NCBI RefSeq assembly: GCF_023256325.1 | Contig: NZ_JAGDXI010000025.1 | Span: 1 to 39,073, forward strand | Origin: Caldisphaera sp. | GTDB taxonomy: Archaea; Thermoproteota; Thermoprotei_A; Sulfolobales; Acidilobaceae | Direction of reading: 5' to 3' | Length of the DNA: 39,073 bases | Shown here: positions 32,722 through 39,073 of the stretch, piece after piece | How positions within the stretch are numbered: position 1 is the first letter of the stretch | Layout of the letters: every line of letters begins with the position of its first letter | Notes under the pieces: model-generated | The model's database searches: none | Seen by the model: only the letters and a program-made list of their open reading frames with translations | What the model was told of the DNA's origin: nothing | Program-made: the position numbers and the translations under genes

Positions 32722-34332
32722 TCACCCTAAATCTAGCTCTCCATATACTATAGGATATTCCAAACTAAACTTCTCTAGTATGTAGGGGCTAACCTCACCA
32801 AAATAACCAATTATCTTATTGTTTACAATTAAATCAGCTGATCTTCCTTTAATTAAAAATTTATTTGAAGAACTTAATACCTTAAATTCTATGTTTAACA
32901 TTTTAAGCAAAGAATATACAACGGACTGAATATCTTCATAAGAAAGGCTCTCATCCATTATAGCAATAGAAATTCTTTCCTTATCGACAGGTTTTCCTAA
33001 TACTTTTTCAACAATTTTCCCTATTTCAAAGAGTTTTACTGGTTTGCTTGCCATAATATTATTTTTCATGGCCATTATCATAGAAACAAAAAGATTTGGC
33101 CTTAATGAATCGAAATCGTTAGTTATAGGATTTAAAACTTCTATATAATTTTGTTCGTCTAAATCTTTTAAGATTCTAGAACTGACCAAAGTTAATGATT
33201 GTATTTCCGTAAAACCTAATCCAATCATTATATCCCTTATTTTTCTTTTAAGTATAGTAATGTTTGTTAAAGAACCTCTTAGCATAACTTTGGGCTTATT
33301 TGGCACTATATTATTATATCCTATTGACATAACTATATCCTCTACTAAATCTATATTGCTTATAATGTCAGCCCTAAATGGAGGAATCACTACTCTTATT
33401 TCATTATCGTTAAGTAAAACATTATGTCTCATTCTCATCAAATGAAAAGCTATTTCATCATTACTTAATTTTTCTCCCAGAATCTCATTAACATAACTAG
33501 AATCAATGACTTCCTCGCTTTTTTCCATAAGTGGAGTGTATTTTCTACTATTATTTTCAATAATTTCTACTTTGCCTATTTTAGTATTTTTCCTTTCTGC
33601 CAAATTAGAAACAATTATATCTAACGTTTTGTTTACATAATAACTATCTGTACCTGTAACATCAATCAATAAGTCTCTTGTATTTTCATCTAACCTAGTT
33701 ATGTTTGAATTGATAACTGGAGGGAGAGATATTATTTCATCACCTGATATAAATGCAGGATGCAAATCGTTAATAAGACTAATATTTCCATATTTTATTC
33801 CCTGATCAGTATTTTTAAGTATTTCCCTTATGGAAACATAGTTATTAGATCCTAGAGGCATCATCTTATCATCAATGCTTACATTCTTATATTTTAGCTC
33901 ATTTGATGGAACCTTATTTAAATCGTGAATCCCTATAGCTACTTTTCTTCTTTTTCTTCCTATTCCTTCATGTAGTTTTTCTTGGAACTGTATAAGTTCT
34001 ACTAAAAAATCATTATCTAAATTAACATTATAAATCACTGCTGCTGAAATTATTGGTCTAATGTAAGGAATCTCGTTTATCAACTTAAATTTAGAATTTT
34101 CATAATCATATTCTTTGAATCCTAATTCATTATTTGTTATACCTCTTATTGCTCTAGCTATCCCTTCTCCTATATACATATCAGGCCTATCGGGATTAAT
34201 TTCAACTTCTAGTTGATTTTCATTATTTATAGATGCTTCGCACTTTAAAGAGAACAATGCATCTTCTAGTGTATTAATTCCTAAACCTGTTAAGTTTAAT
34301 ATTCTTTCAGGTTTAAATTTCAAAACTGGCAT
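32722..34332 (-). CDS. pheT: Phenylalanyl-tRNA synthetase beta subunit
   Basis: A 536-residue archaeal-type PheRS beta subunit, which lacks the bacterial N-terminal extensions. It contains the B3/B4-like editing region (about 100-220, IGRKRRKVAIGIHDL) and the B5 domain (VIPPFRADIISNIDLVEDIVMSIGYN), then a catalytic-like domain (MIGLGFTEIQSLTLV, VLNPITNDFDSLRPNL). The beta subunit is not catalytic in aminoacylation but edits and holds the tetramer. The ATG at 34332 has GAGGTGA five bases upstream, and this site includes the pheS stop codon, so the subunits are made in step. The longer GTG start is inside that ribosome site and is unlikely. Confidence 0.95.
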   Translation of the reverse strand: MPVLKFKPERILNLTGLGINTLEDALFSLKCEASINNENQLEVEINPDRPDMYIGEGIARAIRGITNNELGFKEYDYENSKFKLINEIPYIRPIISAAVIYNVNLDNDFLVELIQFQEKLHEGIGRKRRKVAIGIHDLNKVPSNELKYKNVSIDDKMMPLGSNNYVSIREILKNTDQGIKYGNISLINDLHPAFISGDEIISLPPVINSNITRLDENTRDLLIDVTGTDSYYVNKTLDIIVSNLAERKNTKIGKVEIIENNSRKYTPLMEKSEEVIDSSYVNEILGEKLSNDEIAFHLMRMRHNVLLNDNEIRVVIPPFRADIISNIDLVEDIVMSIGYNNIVPNKPKVMLRGSLTNITILKRKIRDIMIGLGFTEIQSLTLVSSRILKDLDEQNYIEVLNPITNDFDSLRPNLFVSMIMAMKNNIMASKPVKLFEIGKIVEKVLGKPVDKERISIAIMDESLSYEDIQSVVYSLLKMLNIEFKVLSSSNKFLIKGRSADLIVNNKIIGYFGEVSPYILEKFSLEYPIVYGELDLG

Positions 34333-34337
34333 TTGCT

Positions 34338-35774
34338 TCACCTCAATTTAAAAGATCTCAAAAAATCGTAGTTAGTTTCATATAATTGTCTTATATCATT
34401 AAGGCCAAGCCTTGCCATAATTAGTCTTTCTACACCCATACCCCAGGCTCCTACTCTATAATCAATGCCTGCCATTTCTAAGACTTCTGGCCTAAACAAA
34501 CCTGCCCCAAATAATTCTATCCATTTATTATTAATCTTAGCATATCCCTCAACGCTTGGTTCTGTGAACGGGAAATATCCAGGTTTGAACTTAATTTCAA
34601 TACCTAGTCTTTCTCCAAATTCTTTTAAAATACCTAGGAGGTCCTTAAAAGTATAGTTATGATCTCCCATTATGCCATCTAGCTGGTGAAATTCGGGTAA
34701 ATGAGATGCATCAATAACATCGCTTCTATAAACTTTACCTATAGTAAAGTATCTTATTGGAGGATTAAATTTGTTTAATAATAGTCTTGCTGATACTGAT
34801 GTTGTTTGGCTTCTCAAAACATATCTTGATGATATTTCTTGATTAAATTTATACCTCCATCCTCTTTCATGTACTCTCGAGACCCTGTCAATTAAATCTT
34901 TCATTTCATTTATATCATAGTTCCTTGGATCCTTAATCCAAAGCGTATCATGAATTTCTCTTGCTGGATGATCTTGTGGTTGAAACAACATATCAAAATT
35001 AAAAAGCTCTATCTCTACTAAAGGTCCATCTGTTTCTTTAAATCCAAGTTCCTTCATTATGTCCTTAAGTTCTTCAATAAATTCTATAAAATAATGTTTT
35101 CTTGCAGGATAAACAGTTGGGGGTTCTGAGGCTATATCGTACTCTCTTAATTTCAAATTTTTCCATAATCTTTTTGCCAATATCTCATGAGTTAATCTAG
35201 ATGCCAATATCTCAACTTTACTAATTGCATTTTCTTCTACAATAACTGTTGTTTCAGTTACATAATCGTATTTTATTAAACCTCTAGATAGCATATCCTT
35301 TTCTGTATTTGAATCAAAATTCAAATTTATGAGCATGTTTTTAATTTTATTTAGCAAGTTTTTTGCATCATTATAATTCATGATTAAAAGTACTTTACCT
35401 TCTTTTAGATCTATAATTTTTAATTTTTTAGCTTGCCCAATAGCTATGTTAGCATCTTCACCTAATAATTCTTTAACCTCTTTTATATTAATTATTTCCT
35501 TGCCATTTAATATATCAATTAATTTTTCTTCTGGTAACCCTTCTTCAAGCACCTTTCTACCTTTATCAGTGAGTTTTATAACTTTAATTCTTTTTTCATT
35601 AATTTTTATTAAATTTTTTGATTCCAATAGCTTTAGAAGACTAGCCAGTTTACTTTTTTCAATTCCAATTAATTTTTCTCCTTCTTCCAATTTGAATTTT
35701 TTTATTCCTTTGTCATTTAATGCTTTTAAAATGTAATATTCGCTCTCGCTTACAGCTATTTTTTCTTCTCCCAA
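34338..35774 (-). CDS. pheS: Phenylalanyl-tRNA synthetase alpha subunit
   Basis: A 478-residue catalytic subunit of PheRS, class II. An N-terminal winged-helix region (residues 5-80, repeated helix-turn-helix units LKLLESKNLIKI and KVLEEGLPEEKLI) is typical of the archaeal/eukaryotic form. The catalytic core has YVLRSQTTSVSARLL, motif 2 FTIGKVYRSDVIDASHLPEFHQ, and motif 3 GAWGMGVERLIMARLG close to the end. The TTG start follows GGGGTT by five to six bases. It is the first gene of pheS-pheT-mptA. Confidence 0.96.
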   Translation of the reverse strand: MGEEKIAVSESEYYILKALNDKGIKKFKLEEGEKLIGIEKSKLASLLKLLESKNLIKINEKRIKVIKLTDKGRKVLEEGLPEEKLIDILNGKEIINIKEVKELLGEDANIAIGQAKKLKIIDLKEGKVLLIMNYNDAKNLLNKIKNMLINLNFDSNTEKDMLSRGLIKYDYVTETTVIVEENAISKVEILASRLTHEILAKRLWKNLKLREYDIASEPPTVYPARKHYFIEFIEELKDIMKELGFKETDGPLVEIELFNFDMLFQPQDHPAREIHDTLWIKDPRNYDINEMKDLIDRVSRVHERGWRYKFNQEISSRYVLRSQTTSVSARLLLNKFNPPIRYFTIGKVYRSDVIDASHLPEFHQLDGIMGDHNYTFKDLLGILKEFGERLGIEIKFKPGYFPFTEPSVEGYAKINNKWIELFGAGLFRPEVLEMAGIDYRVGAWGMGVERLIMARLGLNDIRQLYETNYDFLRSFKLR

Positions 35775-35854
35775 CTTTTTAACCCCTTAATACAAATATT
35801 ACCTTTAAAATCGTCCTATTAAATTGTTTTTCTTACATAAATGGTATTTCAAAT

Positions 35855-36751
35855 TTAATCATTTAAATTTTCTCTTATAACCCTATATGCATTTTTCCAC
35901 AAAACTTTTTCCGCATTCTCATTTAACACTTCTTTTATTTTATTTATCTCAGATATTTTTTCGAATCCCTTAATGGTTTCTTCTATACCTAGAAAATCTG
36001 TGCCTATACCTATATAATCCCAGCCATAAGAATCTCCTAACTCTTTAATTACATTTAAGTAACCATCTAATGTTGGTTCGGGTAATACTTTATGCCATGC
36101 CATTATACCTATAACGCCTTTGTTTTTTATTACTGCTTCTATTTCTTCATCATCAACATTTCTTGGATGATCCTTTAATTTTTTATATGCTGTATGAGAT
36201 ATTATAACAGGTTTCTTTGAAATCTGAGAAACATCTAATACAGTCTGTTTAGAAGCATGAGCTAAATCAATAATTATACCAAGATCATTAGCAAGCTTAA
36301 CTAATTCTTCTCCTTGACCAGTTAATCCATAATCTTTTTTGGACATACAAGAAGACGCAAATTTTGTATCATAATTCCACGTTAAACCTATAGCCTTAAA
36401 ATTAAGTTCTTTCAATAAATAAATATCTGAAGGATCAGTTAAAACATCAGTTCCTTCTAAACTTATGAGAAACTTAATTCCTTGTTTGTCAAGGTCTTCT
36501 TTTTTTCTAACTAAACTAACTATTTTTTCATTATCCAGCTTATAATAAATCTTAACTTGATTTATAAGAGATTGAAAATACATATTTGAATATCCTGACA
36601 AAGTTTCTTGAGCAGGAAAAACAACAGAAAATATTGTTACATCGCCTATCGATTTTAATTGATTTAAATCTGATTGATAACTCCCATTAATAAGATCTTT
36701 GCCCATAGATGCTGAATATCCGAAATCCTCATGCATATCTATTAGTCTCAT
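35855..36751 (-). CDS. Membrane dipeptidase family (peptidase M19)
   Basis: A 298-residue amidohydrolase of the renal dipeptidase type, a two-zinc TIM barrel that cleaves dipeptides, including ones with a D residue. Visible: the N-terminal metal motif DMHEDFG (H7, D9), LISLEGTDVL with the bridging acidic residue, IIDLAHASKQ, VIISHTAYKKLKDHPRN, and the C-terminal DYIGIGTDFLG aspartate. No signal peptide, so probably cytoplasmic despite the family name. The first motif usually reads H-x-D as here, with an unusual Glu between. TATA-like sequence lies about 30 nt upstream (near 36780) and GGGAT sits before the ATG. Confidence 0.9.
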   Translation of the reverse strand: MRLIDMHEDFGYSASMGKDLINGSYQSDLNQLKSIGDVTIFSVVFPAQETLSGYSNMYFQSLINQVKIYYKLDNEKIVSLVRKKEDLDKQGIKFLISLEGTDVLTDPSDIYLLKELNFKAIGLTWNYDTKFASSCMSKKDYGLTGQGEELVKLANDLGIIIDLAHASKQTVLDVSQISKKPVIISHTAYKKLKDHPRNVDDEEIEAVIKNKGVIGIMAWHKVLPEPTLDGYLNVIKELGDSYGWDYIGIGTDFLGIEETIKGFEKISEINKIKEVLNENAEKVLWKNAYRVIRENLND

Positions 36752-36856
36752 AATTATCCCATTAATAATATATGGCTAAAATTTATAAACATTTAAATCA
36801 ATTATTATATACATGACTTAAAAACAACGTGACATGCTCCATCATTTATGAAGGGT

Positions 36857-38251
36857 TCATATGTTACATATATTTAAATCATCTGCATATAATATAGACT
36901 TGCTCTTAGGAAGCAGGCTAAATCTAATCTTGATTGGCTTAATTATTAATCCTTTATTTTTGTAACTTCTTACATATACTATGTTATCATACATAAAATA
37001 TAATGGAAACTTGAACAAATCTTTATACAACCCATTAATCAAATATATGCCTGTGATATTATTAGAACTTCTTCTATTAATCAAATTGAGCTGAAGATAA
37101 CTGAAAATCTCTTTATCTGAAATCAAACTATATGCAGAGTCAAGAGTTAGATCTATTATTATGGAGGGTTTTATTTTTTCTTCTTGCTCATTTATTTCAT
37201 CAAAATAATCCACCATGGATAATTTAGTTATATTAACGGGCATTATAAATATATTGCTTAATATAATTTCAATCATATTTTTTTCAAATTGTAAATTGGA
37301 AAAGCATTTTTCTATATTTTGCTTAAAATCGTCAACTAAATGATTTTGAATTCTTATTATAGTTTTTCCTGATCCGGTTCTTAAATAAGGAGTTCCTACT
37401 ATAGCACCTAACATGCCAACAATTGTTAAAGCATCTTTACATATACTTGGATTAACTAAAATTAAATTTTGAGATCCTTTATAAAATTCATATTTAAGTT
37501 TACCCAAATTAACAATTATTAATTCTTTTGATGTTCTTTGGCCATAATTTATAATTCGTGGCATTGAAATCAATTCTATTGGCTTAATCCTAAATGGGAT
37601 ATCCATTAAAGGCAAATCACTACCTCTAAATTTTTTAATTTCCGCTAATCTTACTATCCTACCTTTTATATTAAATGCTTTGAGATAAATAATTACATCA
37701 ACGATAAACTCCTCTACACCAAAACCAAAATTTTGGGTTCCGTATGGGACTTCTTCAGTTATTACAAGTTTTCTTTTACTTAATTTTGACAACCTGTAAA
37801 ATAAATTATGTATCAGCTCTCTGACTTCAATTTTATTACTAAATGCTTGAAATATTGGGGAAATACTATCTATAACTACTATACTCGCATTATATTTTTC
37901 AGCATATGATATGATTTGATCTAATAAATCATTAATATATTCTTTCTTAGTTAATGTTATGACTTCTAAATAATAAAACTTTCTTTCATTTTCAAACTTT
38001 TCAAAATCTATACCTAAATTTTTCAAATTTTTTAAGAATTCGTTTTTACTTTCAGTAAGGCTAACATATAAAGCAATGCCATTATTGTTAGTGATTTCTT
38101 CATAAATAAATTTTGAAGCCATTATTGTTTTTCCAGTTCCTGGATTACCGGTTATTAGTATTAAACCTCCTCTTTCTACCTGATTAAATATGTCTTTGAA
38201 GCCATTATTATATGTTAAAATTTGATTGATTTTTTGCATCAACTTTCCCAT
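36857..38251 (-). CDS. KaiC/RadA-like RecA-superfamily ATPase
   Basis: A 464-residue protein with one KaiC-like RecA domain (about 15-240): Walker A GNPGTGKT (35-42), the acidic SLTESKNEF strand with Glu67 in the catalytic position, and Walker B IVVIDS with D128. The second half (250-464) is not a second KaiC domain and I do not recognise it. Archaeal KaiC-like ATPases of this kind are thought to serve in signalling or archaellum-related control rather than clock function. The reverse direction of neighbours gives no partner; a gap of 46 bases separates it from the nitroreductase upstream. The ATG has no strong ribosome site. Confidence 0.82.
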   Translation of the reverse strand: MGKLMQKINQILTYNNGFKDIFNQVERGGLILITGNPGTGKTIMASKFIYEEITNNNGIALYVSLTESKNEFLKNLKNLGIDFEKFENERKFYYLEVITLTKKEYINDLLDQIISYAEKYNASIVVIDSISPIFQAFSNKIEVRELIHNLFYRLSKLSKRKLVITEEVPYGTQNFGFGVEEFIVDVIIYLKAFNIKGRIVRLAEIKKFRGSDLPLMDIPFRIKPIELISMPRIINYGQRTSKELIIVNLGKLKYEFYKGSQNLILVNPSICKDALTIVGMLGAIVGTPYLRTGSGKTIIRIQNHLVDDFKQNIEKCFSNLQFEKNMIEIILSNIFIMPVNITKLSMVDYFDEINEQEEKIKPSIIIDLTLDSAYSLISDKEIFSYLQLNLINRRSSNNITGIYLINGLYKDLFKFPLYFMYDNIVYVRSYKNKGLIIKPIKIRFSLLPKSKSILYADDLNICNI

Positions 38252-38297
38252 TTTCTATTATCCTATATATTAAGGTTTATATTTTTTAATATACGTT

Positions 38298-39038
38298 TTA
38301 TTTAGAATTTATTTTTAGGTTTAAACCCAAATTTTTTATAATATCCATGAACTCGTTGTTTCTTAAACTAAACTTACCATTATTGCTCATATATTTCATT
38401 AGAAGTCCTTCAAATCCTCCTTTACCTATGTCTTTCATATAACTTAATAAATAATCGATTTCGTCATTTGTATAATTATGATATTCATTTTCATGAATTA
38501 AATAATTTATTGGAATTCTTTTTCTTATCTGAGGATCTTCATCCGGTATTCCTATTACTAGCCCAAAAAGCGGATAAGTTCTTTCCGGTAAATTAAACAA
38601 TTCTATTATTTTCTTTGACGCATCTTGAACACCGCCTATAAAGCATATCCCGTAACCCATGGATTCTGCCGCCACTGCCATTCTATCTGCGGCTAAAGCA
38701 GCATCTATAGTAGAAAATATTAAAGGAACAAAATCATCCTTTGCTCTATCGATTTTAATGTACTCCATAATTTTTGAGTTTCTATATAAATCTGCTAGAA
38801 ATATAAAAAACTCCTGAGCATCTTCAACATGTTTCTGTTTTATAAGACTTGCTATTTCTTTTCTCTTATTTTTGTCAGTCACTCTAATCGCTGACCATAA
38901 ATGTAATGATGCATCTGTAGGTGCTCTTCTAGCGGATTCCATAATTAATCTTAAATCTTCCTCTGGTATATTTACTCCAGATTTAAACTTTCTTATTGAT
39001 CTATGATTTAATATTGTCTTAACAGTTTCGTTGCTCAT
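38298..39038 (-). CDS. Nitroreductase-family FMN oxidoreductase
   Basis: A 246-residue flavoprotein of the nitroreductase fold. The FMN-binding start HRSIRKFKS and ESARRAPTDASLHLWSAIRV is clear, followed by DAALAADRMAVAAESMGYGICFIGGV (dimer and FMN contacts) and PLFGLVIGIPDEDP. The C-terminal extension of about 60 residues matches the NfsA/Frp type of NAD(P)H-dependent enzymes rather than short nitroreductases. The physiological substrate is unknown (quinone, flavin or sulfur compounds are possible). GGTAAG lies before the ATG. It overlaps the 3' end of a gene continuing beyond the window. Confidence 0.9.
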   Translation of the reverse strand: MSNETVKTILNHRSIRKFKSGVNIPEEDLRLIMESARRAPTDASLHLWSAIRVTDKNKRKEIASLIKQKHVEDAQEFFIFLADLYRNSKIMEYIKIDRAKDDFVPLIFSTIDAALAADRMAVAAESMGYGICFIGGVQDASKKIIELFNLPERTYPLFGLVIGIPDEDPQIRKRIPINYLIHENEYHNYTNDEIDYLLSYMKDIGKGGFEGLLMKYMSNNGKFSLRNNEFMDIIKNLGLNLKINSK

Positions 39039-39073
39039 ATCTACTTACCAAAAATTCTTCTAATTTATCAGTT
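39019..39073 (-). CDS. 3' end of a gene cut by the window edge
   Basis: An open minus-strand frame runs from the window end to TAA at 39019-39021, ending TDKLEEFLVSRYEQRNC. It overlaps the nitroreductase start by 20 bases, a common operon arrangement here. Only 17 codons are visible, so the product cannot be named. Confidence 0.35.
   Translation of the reverse strand, partial: TDKLEEFLVSRYEQRNC

Noticed and set aside
35380-35736. Plus-strand 118-codon frame opposite the pheS N-terminus
   Set aside because: Its low-complexity Ser/Leu/Ile composition is what results from reading opposite a Lys/Glu-rich helical domain.
1-39073. CRISPR array, intact insertion sequence, toxin-antitoxin or defence system
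   Set aside because: No regularly spaced repeats, Cas genes, full transposase genes, or recognisable defence domains were found. The three intergenic repeats are too few and too decayed.

Overview
The window looks like chromosomal DNA of a very AT-rich, thermophilic crenarchaeon. The archaeal marks are an XPB helicase next to its partner nuclease Bax1, a type 2 isopentenyl diphosphate isomerase followed by geranylgeranyl diphosphate synthase, archaeal GltX, PheST and MptA, a Sulfolobus-type GlcV sugar-ABC ATPase, TATA boxes about 25-30 nt ahead of genes, and many TTG or GTG starts with GGTGA/GGAG ribosome sites. A low-GC Acidilobales member such as Caldisphaera, or a Sulfolobales relative, is my inference; no rRNA is present to fix it. 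The one tRNA, Arg(CCG), is GC-rich as expected for a thermophile.

Layout. 1-9.3 kb: tRNA-Arg, a ClC chloride transporter, a small orphan ORF, a conserved crenarchaeal protein, aldose 1-epimerase, a START-like protein, an APC permease, and the xpb-bax1 repair pair. 9.8-13.6 kb: an isoprenoid and translation operon (idi2, GGPP synthase, gltX). 13.7-19.3 kb: a six-helix membrane protein overlapping a small winged-helix regulator, then an operator-like repeat and an operon with UDP-sulfoquinovose synthase (agl3), a GT4 glycosyltransferase and two MFS transporters, probably making a sulfosugar-decorated glycan. 19.4-23.3 kb: a DsrE-like protein, lysS, a metallophosphoesterase and an MDR oxidoreductase. 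23.4-31.5 kb: a sugar region with galT-galK, glcV, a maltokinase-like kinase, a sequon-rich membrane-anchored protein and a GH15 glucoamylase. 31.9-39 kb: pheS-pheT-mptA, an M19 dipeptidase, a KaiC-like ATPase, a nitroreductase and the tail of one more gene.

Links between genes. GalM, GalK and GalT form most of a Leloir route. GH15, the maltokinase homologue and GlcV point to use of glucose polymers. Agl3 with GT4 and transporters points to sulfosugar surface glycans, and the exported protein at 28961-29569 carries many N-glycosylation sequons.

Not explained by ordinary genes: three related, decayed minus-strand segments in intergenic DNA (about 2508-2668, 9463-9628, 31566-31720); a 9-bp-periodic operator candidate ahead of agl3; a perfect 9-bp-arm hairpin with a CGGGGA loop between convergent genes at 19.3 kb; and several perfect palindromes or direct repeats at promoters. 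No CRISPR array, intact insertion sequence or classical defence system was seen.
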